Positions 16,375 to 24,474 of a stretch of DNA of 36,630 bases are shown here, one piece after another. A model generated the notes under the pieces. That model saw only the letters and a program-made list of their open reading frames with translations, was not told where the DNA came from and made no database searches. The stretch lies in the NCBI GenBank assembly GCA_024644725.1, contig JAHEHE010000019.1, positions 1-36,630 on the forward strand, read 5' to 3'. The position numbers and the translations under genes were made by a program. Every line of letters begins with the position of its first letter. Positions within the stretch are counted from its first letter, which is position 1. The stretch comes from Flavobacteriaceae bacterium. GTDB taxonomy: Bacteria; Bacteroidota; Bacteroidia; Flavobacteriales; Flavobacteriaceae.

Positions 16375-16402
16375 AAAGGCTGCCCTTGGCAGCCTTTTTT
16401 TT
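16375..16402 (+). terminator. Rho-independent terminator after the ompA-like gene
   Basis: A perfect 10-base stem, AAAGGCTGCC and GGCAGCCTTT, with a three-base loop (CTT) continues into eight T, 22 bases after the ompA-like stop. It is a strong terminator on the plus strand. Confidence 0.9.
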
Positions 16403-16429
16403 ATGGACTCAACTCTCATCTGCAGGCAT

Positions 16430-16461
16430 AAAAAAAGCGCCCCAGTCAGGGCGCTTTTTTT
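16430..16461. terminator. Bidirectional terminator between nqrF and the ompA-like gene
   Basis: A GCGCCC/GGGCGC stem with loop CAGTCA is flanked by seven A on one side and seven T on the other, so it can terminate in both directions. On the minus strand it ends the nqr operon 25 bases after the nqrF stop. On the plus strand it backs up the terminator at 16375. Confidence 0.88.
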
Positions 16462-16485
16462 CAATTTTAAAGGACTTGGATGTGG

Positions 16486-17778
16486 TTAACCTCCAAAGTC
16501 GTCGAACCTGATGTTTTCATCCGGTATACCGAAATCCTCACCCATGGACTGCACCGCTTTGTTCATCATCGGCGGACCACAGAAATAAAGTTCTATGTCT
16601 TCAGGGGCCTCGTGCTTTGAAAGGTATTCATCAATCACGGCCTGGTGAACGAAGCCCAGGAATCCGTCTCCTTGCTCATCGTCGATATCCTTTTTTACTT
16701 TCCAGTTGTCTTCCTCCAAAGGTTCTGACAATACAACGTAGAATTTGAAATTCGGGAATTCCTTTTCAAGGCTCTCAAAATGATCCATATAGAATAACTC
16801 CCTGCGGGATCGCCCTCCGTACCAGTAGGTCACTTTTCGTCCCGTCTTCAAGGTTTTGAAAAGGTGATACAGGTGCGAACGCATCGGTGCCATACCGGCA
16901 CCACCACCCACATAAAGCATTTCAGCATCCGATTCATTGATGAAGAATTCTCCGTAGGGCCCTGAGACAATTACCTTATCACCGGGTTTTCTATCAAAAA
17001 TATAAGAAGATGCGATACCCGGATTAACTGTCATCCAACCGTTTTTGGCTCTGTCCCATGGCGGGGTCGCAATACGGACGTTCAACATGATGTTTCTTCC
17101 CTCTGCCGGGTAAGAAGCCATCGAATAAGCTCGCTCCACATTCTCCGAATTCTTCATTTTAAGCGGCCAAAGGTCAAACTTGTCCCACTCCAGTTTGAAT
17201 TTATCGGGTTCTCCTGGGTGCTCTTCAGGATGCGCCGTAATGTCCATGTTCTTGTATTCTACTTCAGTCGAAGGAATCTCAATTTGTATGTATCCTCCTG
17301 CCTTGTAGTCCATGTCTTCGGGCAACTCAACTACAAATTCCTTGATGAAGGAAGCTACGTTGTAATTTGAAACCACGGTAGCCTCAAATTTCTTGATTCC
17401 AAAGATCTCCTCCGGAATGGTGATTTCCATATCCTCCTTGACTTTCACCTGGCAACCCAAACGGGCCCCGGCAGCAAGCTCCTTTCGGGTAAAGTTCGGA
17501 ACTTCAGTCGGAAGAGGCTCACCCCCTCCTTTTAGGACATGACACTCACATTGAAGGCAGGTCCCTCCTCCACCACAGGCGGAAGGAAGAAATATTTTTT
17601 CGTTACTCAGAGTCGACAACAAGGTTGATCCCGTCTCAACTTCAATTTCTTTTTGACCATTGATCAATAACTTAACCTTACCGGAAGGGAGCAGTTTGGC
17701 TTTGGCAACCAACAATACTGTCACCAGAATAAGGATCAGGACCAACGAAAATAAAATACTTGCAACAATTGGATTCAT
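16486..17778 (-). CDS. nqrF: Na+-translocating NADH:quinone reductase subunit F
   Basis: 430 residues, the NADH-oxidising subunit. One N-terminal membrane helix (about 4-25) is followed by a plant-type 2Fe-2S ferredoxin domain with ligands C68, C74, C77 and C109 (ACGGGGTCLQC, LGCQV). Then comes an FAD domain with RAYSMASYP and an NADH-binding domain with GGGAGMAPMRSH and LYFCGPPMMN. The C terminus DENIRFDDFGG is characteristic of NqrF. Electrons from NADH pass through FAD to the 2Fe-2S centre and on to NqrD/E. It is the last gene of the operon, 26 bases after nqrE. Confidence 0.97.
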   Translation of the reverse strand: MNPIVASILFSLVLILILVTVLLVAKAKLLPSGKVKLLINGQKEIEVETGSTLLSTLSNEKIFLPSACGGGGTCLQCECHVLKGGGEPLPTEVPNFTRKELAAGARLGCQVKVKEDMEITIPEEIFGIKKFEATVVSNYNVASFIKEFVVELPEDMDYKAGGYIQIEIPSTEVEYKNMDITAHPEEHPGEPDKFKLEWDKFDLWPLKMKNSENVERAYSMASYPAEGRNIMLNVRIATPPWDRAKNGWMTVNPGIASSYIFDRKPGDKVIVSGPYGEFFINESDAEMLYVGGGAGMAPMRSHLYHLFKTLKTGRKVTYWYGGRSRRELFYMDHFESLEKEFPNFKFYVVLSEPLEEDNWKVKKDIDDEQGDGFLGFVHQAVIDEYLSKHEAPEDIELYFCGPPMMNKAVQSMGEDFGIPDENIRFDDFGG

Positions 17779-17804
17779 TATCTATGTCTTCTTAGGTACG
17801 TAAA

Positions 17805-18422
17805 TTATAATTTGATTCCGGAAAAACTCATGAAGGCAATGGCCATCAAACCGGTTATGATAAAGGTGATTCCGAGTCCTTTGAGCGGTCCGGGGACATT
17901 GGAGTAAGCAATCTTCTCCCGAATCGAAGCAATTGCCAAAATCGCCAGGAACCAACCTACTCCTGAACCCAGGCCGTACACGGCCGATTCTGTAACTGTG
18001 GTAAAGTTCTTTTGCTGCATGAAAAGTGATCCTCCAAGAATCGCACAGTTTACTGCGATCAGCGGCAAAAAGATTCCCAGGGCACCATAAAGTGCCGGTG
18101 CGAAGCTTTCCACGATCATTTCAACCAGCTGCACCATAGAGGCAATCACAGCGATGAACATGATAAAACTCAAAAAACTGAGGTCTATGTTTGCGTACTC
18201 AGGTCCCATCCAGGCCAGGGCCCCATCCCGAAGGATATAGGTGTCCAGCAAATAGTTGACCGGAACCGTGATGGTCAATACAAAGATGACAGCAGCTCCA
18301 AGTCCAACGGCAGTCTTAACCGTTTTGGATACAGCGAGGTATGAGCACATTCCGAAAAAATAGGCGAATACCATATTTTCGATAAAAATGCTTCGAACAA
18401 ACAAACTTCCTAATGCTTCCAT
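17805..18422 (-). CDS. nqrE: Na+-translocating NADH:quinone reductase subunit E
   Basis: 205 residues, six membrane helices. NqrD and NqrE share a membrane-embedded iron-sulfur centre held by one cysteine in each half-helix. Here the candidates are C26 (FFGMCSYL) and C126 (AVNCAILGG). The sequence [25 protein letters not shown] and the [18 protein letters not shown] segment fit NqrE well. RnfA is the close relative, but the nqrA-nqrF context settles it. Confidence 0.96.
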   Translation of the reverse strand: MEALGSLFVRSIFIENMVFAYFFGMCSYLAVSKTVKTAVGLGAAVIFVLTITVPVNYLLDTYILRDGALAWMGPEYANIDLSFLSFIMFIAVIASMVQLVEMIVESFAPALYGALGIFLPLIAVNCAILGGSLFMQQKNFTTVTESAVYGLGSGVGWFLAILAIASIREKIAYSNVPGPLKGLGITFIITGLMAIAFMSFSGIKL

Positions 18423-18464
18423 ATTCTATATATTGTTGTCTCCGAATCACATCGGAGTCTTTTT

Positions 18465-19136
18465 TTATTCTTCAATGAGTTTTCTGTTTCTCGCGCGTTG
18501 CAGCCAAATCAGGACCCCAACCGTTATAAGCGCCATGGGCGACAAAAGCATAAAGCCGTTGTTTTCGTATCCGAAATGGTAGAGACCCGTGGATTCCGCA
18601 ATGGTCTTTCCTTTGTGACCCAAAACCTCGTATCCCATAAGCTTACCGGAGCCGAGCAACTCCCGAAAAAACGCAACGATGATCAGGATGATGGCATAAC
18701 CAATCGTGTTTCCGATTCCGTCGAGAATTGACTTCCAGGGACCGTTACCCAGAGCAAAGGCCTCAAAACGACCCATGATGATGCAGTTGGTAATGATCAA
18801 CCCTACAAAGACCGACAATTGCTTGCTCACGTCATAGGCATAGGCCTTCAATACCTGATCCACCAGAATTACCAAAAATGCGACGATCAAAAGCTGTACG
18901 ATGATACGTATACGGTTCGGAATCAGGTTTCTCAACAGTGAAACGATCAGGTTTCCAAAAACCAAAACAAACATAACCGCCAATGACATCACGATGGCTG
19001 TCTTGAGCTGAACCGTGATGGCCAGCGCAGAACAGATACCCAATACCTGAACCGTGATCGGGTTGTCGTCATTCAAAGGATCAGTGAGTAATTTCCTGTT
19101 CTTTTGAGAAAATAATGCCTCTTTATCTCCTGCCAT
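18465..19136 (-). CDS. nqrD: Na+-translocating NADH:quinone reductase subunit D
   Basis: 223 residues, six membrane helices. It shows [23 protein letters not shown] with C35 and the second half-helix [19 protein letters not shown] with C118, the ligands shared with NqrE. RnfE is the homologous alternative, excluded by the operon. The start is 2 bases after the nqrC stop, and nqrE follows after 42 bases. Confidence 0.96.
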   Translation of the reverse strand: MAGDKEALFSQKNRKLLTDPLNDDNPITVQVLGICSALAITVQLKTAIVMSLAVMFVLVFGNLIVSLLRNLIPNRIRIIVQLLIVAFLVILVDQVLKAYAYDVSKQLSVFVGLIITNCIIMGRFEAFALGNGPWKSILDGIGNTIGYAIILIIVAFFRELLGSGKLMGYEVLGHKGKTIAESTGLYHFGYENNGFMLLSPMALITVGVLIWLQRARNRKLIEE

Positions 19137-19138
19137 AA

Positions 19139-19834
19139 TTAGTTGTTTTTAAAGTAGGGTAAATAGTTCTTCAATCGCTCATCGAGCATCTTGTTGACTC
19201 CTTCTGAGGTAATGGTTCCTCCTGAAATCGCATCAACCGCATGCATGTCATTTGGATCAGCACCGCCTTTCAATGCGTTTACTGACACAAAGTCTCCGTT
19301 TTCATCGAGAATCGTTTTTCCGATGTATTGATCTTCATACCAGCCCTGGTTGATTTCGGCTCCAAGACCCGGAGTCTCTCCTGCGTGATCGAATGAAGCA
19401 CCAAGAATGGTGTTCTGATCTTCATCCAGGGCCACATAACCCCAAATCTCTTTCCAAAGCCCGGCACCCCAAAGTGGAACCACGTAGTAGGTCTTGCCTT
19501 CCTTTTCAGCAATGTACAGTGGAAAGGCTTGTTCCGCAGCTGGTTTCTTGGTCTCTTTCATCAGGTCAATACTGAAAGCGTCCACCTCTGTGTTTTCAGT
19601 TCCATCAGCGTTCAATGCAACCTCTTGTTTCACGTAATCGGTGAAGAGATTTCCAGCTTCATCCCGGCTGACATTCACTCCAATGGTTGACAATATATTC
19701 TGCATTTTTTCCTTTCTGACGTTTTCTGCCTGGAGCGGTTTCAGCGTAGTCGCTGTAAATGCCAGTGCTGAGGCAACGACAATCACCATGACAATGGCGA
19801 AAATAAAGGTGTACAGGTTACTGTTTCTATCCAT
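19139..19834 (-). CDS. nqrC: Na+-translocating NADH:quinone reductase subunit C
   Basis: 231 residues. One N-terminal membrane helix (about 9-29) is followed by a periplasmic FMN-binding domain. The covalent flavinylation motif is D201-AISGGTITS-210, where a threonine (T207 or T209) receives FMN from Apb[18 protein letters not shown] and [12 protein letters not shown] match NqrC. The usual SGAT core reads SGGT here. nqrB precedes it by 3 bases. Confidence 0.96.
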   Translation of the reverse strand: MDRNSNLYTFIFAIVMVIVVASALAFTATTLKPLQAENVRKEKMQNILSTIGVNVSRDEAGNLFTDYVKQEVALNADGTENTEVDAFSIDLMKETKKPAAEQAFPLYIAEKEGKTYYVVPLWGAGLWKEIWGYVALDEDQNTILGASFDHAGETPGLGAEINQGWYEDQYIGKTILDENGDFVSVNALKGGADPNDMHAVDAISGGTITSEGVNKMLDERLKNYLPYFKNN

Positions 19835-19837
19835 GAT

Positions 19838-20980
19838 TTAGGCGTTTACTTTTAGTAATCTCTTCTTTCTTCTTTTCACATTTCCTTCGACCACATAATG
19901 ATCAATCGTAGGCGCGAAGACATTCATCAAGAGAATGGCCATCATCATTCCTTCAGGAAGTGTGGGGTTAACGACCCGGATCAAGATGGCGAAAACACCG
20001 ATCAGGAATCCGTAGATCCATTTCCCTTTGGTCGTTTGAGCTGCAGTGACAGGATCAGTAGCCATGAATACCAGTCCGAACATAAAACCACCTACGAGCA
20101 GGTGCTGCCACCAGGGGAAGTTCAAAAGTTCATTGGTCGTGCTTCCGATCGTATTGAAGATCAATCCCATGAGCGAGGCTCCAAGCAGACAGGAGAGCAT
20201 GATTCTCCAACTCGCAATACCGGTAAACAGCAAAAAGGCTGCTCCAATAAGGATCATCAGAACTGAAGTCTCACCAACCGAACCCGGTATGAAACCCATG
20301 AACATGTCAAAAACACTTGTTTGAGGCACGATTCCTCCGTAAAGGGACCCCAAAATCGTCTCTCCCGAAACGCCATCGGCAACCGAGTCAGCGACCCAAA
20401 CCTCATTACCCGACATAAAGGGCGCATAGGCAAACAGCGCGAATGCCCGGGCAACCAGGGCCGGATTCAAAATATTCATTCCGGTGCCTCCAAAAGCTTC
20501 TTTACCGATGATCACTGCAAAAAATACAGAAACAGCCAACATCCAAAGTGGGAAGTCGATCGGCATGATCAGCGGAATCAAAAGACCCGTAACCAGGTAC
20601 CCCTCGTTTACCTCATGACCTCGAAAAACCGCATAGGCAAACTCGATTCCGAGTCCTACGCCATACGATACTATCACCATCGGCAGGAACCTGACGGCTC
20701 CAAAGGTGAAGTATTCCATAAAACCGTGACCGTCACCCATGTTCTGGTAACCGACGTTCCAGATACCAAAAATCATAGCCGGCACCATCGCCAACACCAC
20801 AGTGATCATCACCCTTTTCAGGTCGACCCCGTCCCGAATGTGAGCACCGGTTTTGGTGGTGTGATTTGGTACAAACAGGAAAGTCTCGAATCCGCTAAAT
20901 GCCGGACCGTACTTCTCAAACTTGCCTCCCTTTTCAAAGTTAGGCTTAATCTTATCTAATTGATTTCTTAAAAAGTTCAT
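19838..20980 (-). CDS. nqrB: Na+-translocating NADH:quinone reductase subunit B
   Basis: 380 residues, about ten membrane helices. It is the main Na+-conducting and quinone-side subunit and carries riboflavin and a covalent FMN. The likely flavinylation site is T208 in ADGVSGETILGSL, where the usual small residue after SG is Glu. Other NqrB segments are GKEAFGGTGMNILNPALVARAFALFAY, MATDPVTAAQT and PEGMMMAILLMNVFAPTID. The ATG follows the nqrA stop with no gap. Confidence 0.97.
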   Translation of the reverse strand: MNFLRNQLDKIKPNFEKGGKFEKYGPAFSGFETFLFVPNHTTKTGAHIRDGVDLKRVMITVVLAMVPAMIFGIWNVGYQNMGDGHGFMEYFTFGAVRFLPMVIVSYGVGLGIEFAYAVFRGHEVNEGYLVTGLLIPLIMPIDFPLWMLAVSVFFAVIIGKEAFGGTGMNILNPALVARAFALFAYAPFMSGNEVWVADSVADGVSGETILGSLYGGIVPQTSVFDMFMGFIPGSVGETSVLMILIGAAFLLFTGIASWRIMLSCLLGASLMGLIFNTIGSTTNELLNFPWWQHLLVGGFMFGLVFMATDPVTAAQTTKGKWIYGFLIGVFAILIRVVNPTLPEGMMMAILLMNVFAPTIDHYVVEGNVKRRKKRLLKVNA

Positions 20981-22330
20981 CTAACCTACTTCTTTAATCA
21001 TTAAATCTAATCCTTTGCGAATGATGTCCTGAGCTTCAATTTTGGAGCTGCTGATGAAGTCGATCAGGGCAAAATCTTCAGGTGCAACCTCGTAGATTCC
21101 GAGGTTTTCCATCTTTTCAATGTCTCCGATCATGGTCGCCTTGAGCAACTGCATGGGGTAAATGTCCATTGGAAAAACCTTTTCCATTTCCCCGGTGATT
21201 ACAAAAGCTCTTTCTTCACCATTCATATTTGTGTCCAACTCGTATTCCTTGTTGGGCGCCAGCCAGGACAAGAAGGTTCTGCTCACGCTGAATTTGTTAT
21301 TTCCCGTAAAAGGAACCCATCCGAAGAATGTGTAATAGTCACCTTCCGGCAAAACGGTTATCGAATCGTGGTAAAACCCAAGCGCATTCTTTCTCTTTAC
21401 CGATGTGCCCGTTAGCGGATCTCCACTGATCAAGCGATTTTTTCCTTCTTTTAGCTTGCCAACAACAAGGTCTTCGATCATCGCCCCGCGAATCACCGAA
21501 TAGTACTCCGGGTTCTCCACCTGGCTCCCTGCCAACGCAATCACGCGACTTGGATCGTATTGGCCCGTCAAAAACAAGCTTCCTATGGATGCCACATCCT
21601 GCGGATGAACGCACCATACCTTCTCACCGGCATTGATCGGATCTACATTGGCAATTTGGACTCCGACATTTCCCGCCGGGTGCTTTCCTGAAACCTTATG
21701 AAGGACGACGCCTTGTATATCATTGAGAAATGAACCTGCAATCCCTTGAACCGAGAGGTGCACTTTTCCTTTGGTCAGTTTTGAAAGAGCATCGATTCCA
21801 GCCTGAAATTCCTTTTCTCTTCCCTGCAGAGCAAACTCATGTGAGGCTCCAAGTGGAGCTGTTGAAACTGCAGAGACAAATATCGACTTGGGTTCATCCT
21901 CTGTTTTGGCGATGACATCGTAGGGACGCTGCTTGATCATCGGCCAGCATCCGCTTTCCAACAGTGCTTCTTTCACCTGCGGACCTGCAAGGTTGCTGGG
22001 TGTTTTCGTTCCAAAATCCTTAAAGCTATCTTTGGCGTCGGCCGTTATCTTGACAGATAGTATCCGTCTTTTGGCCCCACGCTGGATCTCTTTGATCTCA
22101 CCGCTTACCGGAGAAACGAATTTGATCTGCTCATCGGTCTTGTTGTGGAAAATGACGTCACCTACTTTGACTTTGTCACCCACTTTGACTTCCATCTTTG
22201 GTGTCGTTCCGTGAAAATCGGGAGGATCCAGGGCGAAGATCTTTGAGCGGACAGAGGCACTCAATTGAAGAGCAGCAGCACCTTTGAGTTTAATGCTCAG
22301 GCCCTTTTTGATTCTGATGTCTGTTGACAT
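20981..22330 (-). CDS. nqrA: Na+-translocating NADH:quinone reductase subunit A
   Basis: 449 residues, cytoplasmic and ubiquinone/menaquinone-associated subunit without membrane helices. The start MSTDIRIKKGLSIKLKG and the lipoyl-like loop PKMEVKVGDKVKVGDVIF are typical, as are HPAGNVGVQIANVDPINAGEKVW and the C-terminal FPMDIYPMQLLKA and YEVAPEDFALIDFISSSKIEAQDIIRKG segments (each given in part). It is the first gene of the six-gene operon. A -7 element lies about 80 bases upstream. Confidence 0.97.
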   Translation of the reverse strand: MSTDIRIKKGLSIKLKGAAALQLSASVRSKIFALDPPDFHGTTPKMEVKVGDKVKVGDVIFHNKTDEQIKFVSPVSGEIKEIQRGAKRRILSVKITADAKDSFKDFGTKTPSNLAGPQVKEALLESGCWPMIKQRPYDVIAKTEDEPKSIFVSAVSTAPLGASHEFALQGREKEFQAGIDALSKLTKGKVHLSVQGIAGSFLNDIQGVVLHKVSGKHPAGNVGVQIANVDPINAGEKVWCVHPQDVASIGSLFLTGQYDPSRVIALAGSQVENPEYYSVIRGAMIEDLVVGKLKEGKNRLISGDPLTGTSVKRKNALGFYHDSITVLPEGDYYTFFGWVPFTGNNKFSVSRTFLSWLAPNKEYELDTNMNGEERAFVITGEMEKVFPMDIYPMQLLKATMIGDIEKMENLGIYEVAPEDFALIDFISSSKIEAQDIIRKGLDLMIKEVG

Positions 22331-22411
22331 GTGTTGCGAATTAATTATCTATTTCCTCAACTGTGATAACGGTTCTGAAATCGGAAATATTCAATGTTTC
22401 TTAATCGAGTG

Positions 22412-22432
22412 CAAATTTAATAATTAATTATT
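22412..22432 (-). promoter_or_regulatory. nqr promoter -7 element with adjoining palindrome
   Basis: TAAATTTG (22419-22412 on the minus strand) is an exact TAnnTTTG match about 80 bases before nqrA. Immediately upstream, touching it, is a perfect 14-base palindrome, AATAATTAATTATT (22419-22432), which could be an operator. AT-rich palindromes also arise by chance, and no TTG at -33 is seen. Confidence 0.4.
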
Positions 22433-22484
22433 TATAGATTAGCATTTCGATAACATTTATTTAGATCAATTAAATTGGTTTTGG

Positions 22485-23807
22485 ATGATCAACAGCCACT
22501 GTTTTCGGGGGTCTTCAAAGCATGCTTACAAACACTTCGGGCCTCTTGAGGGGCTTCTTATTTGGAAGCTGCTGGTCATTTGTTTTCTCTTCGTTCCCGG
22601 ATTTTCGGGATTCACCCAAAATCCCAATCTGGTCGCGCCACCCCCCTACATCAAAACGGTCATACTTAAACCGGCTGATCCGGAGGCCTACACCCCTATT
22701 GTCAAACTCGGTGAAAAATTGATCCTGAGCTTCGATGACATCAGTTCAGAGAGGCGCATTTACTCCTACAAAATAGAACACTGTGATTACAACTGGAAGA
22801 TCTCGAACCTGGCGTCTACGGAATATATGACCGGATACGCATCAGACAGATTCCGCGAGTTCCAGAATTCATTCAACACCCTCCAGTTCTATACCCATTA
22901 CGAAATGGAGATTCCCAATGAGAATAACCGGATCAAACTCACGGGCAATTACCTGATCAGTGTATATGACGACTATGGCAACCTCCTGTTCACTCGAAGA
23001 TTCATTTACTATCAGCCACGGGTCAATGTGGCGGTTTCGGCGCATCGCAGCACTGATGCCGCGACCATCAATGAGAGACACAGCATCCAATTTGTGATCA
23101 ACCATCCGAACCTCATGCTGAATGATCCCAACAGGGAGATCAAAGTGGACATTTATCAAAACAACGATTGGAATTCTACCATCAAGGGCATCAAACCCAA
23201 ATACATAAGAGGGACCCAGCTACTGTACAATTACGTCAATGAGATTTCCTATTGGGCCGGAAATGAGTTCCTTTATTTTGACACCAAGGAGATTCGCAAT
23301 GCCACAAACAACATCTATAAGACCCGTATGGAGGATATCTTCAACACCTATCTCTATGCAACCGAAGCGCGCGGCAACAGGCCCTACACCTTCTTTCCCG
23401 ACATCAACGGAAACTTCGTTTTACGCACTTTGGATGCCCAGGATGTAGCACTTGAAGCTGATTATTCCCGGGTCCACTTCTCTCTCGACTACCCAAATAA
23501 GAAGGAAGAAGAGGATGTCTATCTCTACGGGAGTTTCAACGATTGGCAGATTAACGAGGATAACCGGATGAAATTCAATCCGGAAACCGGCTACTACGAG
23601 GCCCAACTCCTCTTCAAACAGGGTTTTTACAACTATACCTATGTCTCGGTTGGCAAGGACGGGTTGATAAATACCCATAAAGTGGAGGGTTCTTTCTACC
23701 AAACCGAAAATGACTACACAGTGATTGTTTACTACCGAAAATTCGGGGATCGCTACGACCAGGTGATCGGCCTTGGAACAGCGAATTCCGAGCGTTTACT
23801 CAACTGA
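22485..23807 (+). CDS. Type IX secretion system plug protein (DUF5103)
   Basis: 440 residues. A hydrophobic segment (IWKLLVICFLFVPGFSGFTQ, about 26-45) after a longer than usual polar N-terminal region is read as the signal peptide. The mature part matches DUF5103: PPPYIKTVILKP, IYSYKIEHCDYNW, FNTLQFYTHYEMEIPNEN and YLYGSFNDWQINEDNRM. In Flavobacterium johnsoniae this protein is the plug bound to the periplasmic side of the SprA translocon of the type IX secretion system. The SprA and PorV genes are not in this window. The gene diverges from nqrA across 154 bases. A 7/8 match to the -7 element (TAAATTGG, 22471-22478) lies close to the ATG. Confidence 0.85.
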   Translation: MINSHCFRGSSKHAYKHFGPLEGLLIWKLLVICFLFVPGFSGFTQNPNLVAPPPYIKTVILKPADPEAYTPIVKLGEKLILSFDDISSERRIYSYKIEHCDYNWKISNLASTEYMTGYASDRFREFQNSFNTLQFYTHYEMEIPNENNRIKLTGNYLISVYDDYGNLLFTRRFIYYQPRVNVAVSAHRSTDAATINERHSIQFVINHPNLMLNDPNREIKVDIYQNNDWNSTIKGIKPKYIRGTQLLYNYVNEISYWAGNEFLYFDTKEIRNATNNIYKTRMEDIFNTYLYATEARGNRPYTFFPDINGNFVLRTLDAQDVALEADYSRVHFSLDYPNKKEEEDVYLYGSFNDWQINEDNRMKFNPETGYYEAQLLFKQGFYNYTYVSVGKDGLINTHKVEGSFYQTENDYTVIVYYRKFGDRYDQVIGLGTANSERLLN

Positions 23808-23846
23808 TTTTCGGGGCTTTTCCGCTCTTGCATTTTTTTCAACAGT

Positions 23847-23956
23847 ATTCTTCATAACTAAAATATTCTTCATCGAAAATGGAGAATCGATCCATTATAT
23901 TACCAAAATGTTAATTCTTCATTGAAAACTATTGATCTGACATTGAAAACTAAAAT
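23847..23956 (+). repeat. Short direct repeats upstream of the methylmalonyl-CoA operon
   Basis: ATTCTTCAT occurs at 23847, 23865 and 23914. CATTGAAAACTA occurs at 23920 and 23941, exactly 21 bases apart (two helical turns). AACTAAAAT occurs at 23856 and 23948. The copy at 23865 also forms a 9-pair hairpin with ATGGAGAAT (to 23887). The repeats lie 40-150 bases upstream of the -7 element at 23996, a position suited to activator or repressor binding. Confidence 0.5.
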
Positions 23957-23995
23957 CCACTGATATATGTCATCTTTTCAGGTTAATCTTCAGCG

Positions 23996-24018
23996 TAATT
24001 TTGCTCAGTCAAACTGAG
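23996..24018 (+). promoter_or_regulatory. Promoter -7 element and overlapping palindromic operator of the methylmalonyl-CoA operon
   Basis: TAATTTTG (23996-24003) is an exact TAnnTTTG match. The next base begins a perfect 6-base inverted repeat, CTCAGT-CAA-ACTGAG (24004-24018), which would cover the transcription start, a standard repressor position. The epimerase ATG is at 24042. Confidence 0.5.
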
Positions 24019-24041
24019 ATTAACTCTATAAAAAGACCATC

Positions 24042-24446
24042 ATGAATATCAGTCACATTGAGCACATCGGAATCGCTGTCAAAAGCATTGAAGAATCCAA
24101 AAAGTACTACGAGGAAGTTTTGGGTCTGAAATGCTATTCGGTTGAGGAAGTAACAGAGCAAAAGGTCAAGACCGCTTTCTTTCAGGTAGGAGACACGAAA
24201 ATTGAACTGTTGGAGAGCACCTCTCCTGACGGGCCGATTGGAAAATTCATCGAAAAGAAAGGAGAAGGCATGCATCACCTGGCTTTCGCAGTAAACAACG
24301 CGAATGAAGCGCTTCAGGATGCAGGCTCAAAAGGCGTGCAGCTCATTGACAAGGCATCCAGAAACGGTGCCGAGGGATTGAAGATTGGTTTTTTGCATCC
24401 CAAATCCACGCATGGTGTACTCACGGAACTTTGCTCCAAAGAATAA
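24042..24446 (+). CDS. mce: Methylmalonyl-CoA epimerase
   Basis: 134 residues of the vicinal-oxygen-chelate (glyoxalase) fold. The N-terminal [20 protein letters not shown] gives metal ligand H8, [11 protein letters not shown] gives H78/H79, and E129 is in [28 protein letters not shown] is characteristic of the epimerase. It interconverts the (R)- and (S)-methylmalonyl-CoA used by the mutase and by the carboxylase/decarboxylase, both encoded downstream. It is the first gene behind the promoter at 23996. Confidence 0.95.
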   Translation: MNISHIEHIGIAVKSIEESKKYYEEVLGLKCYSVEEVTEQKVKTAFFQVGDTKIELLESTSPDGPIGKFIEKKGEGMHHLAFAVNNANEALQDAGSKGVQLIDKASRNGAEGLKIGFLHPKSTHGVLTELCSKE

Positions 24447-24474
24447 TCGATCACAGATCAAAAAAACCATTTGT

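Noticed and set aside
23808-23845. A terminator after the plug protein gene, near the T run at 23833-23839.
   Set aside because: Only a 3-base stem (CGG/CCG) precedes the T run, too weak to call.
23967-24017. A 16-residue ORF just upstream of mce as a leader peptide.
   Set aside because: It starts upstream of the -7 element, so it would not be on the main transcript, and it shows no run of regulatory codons.
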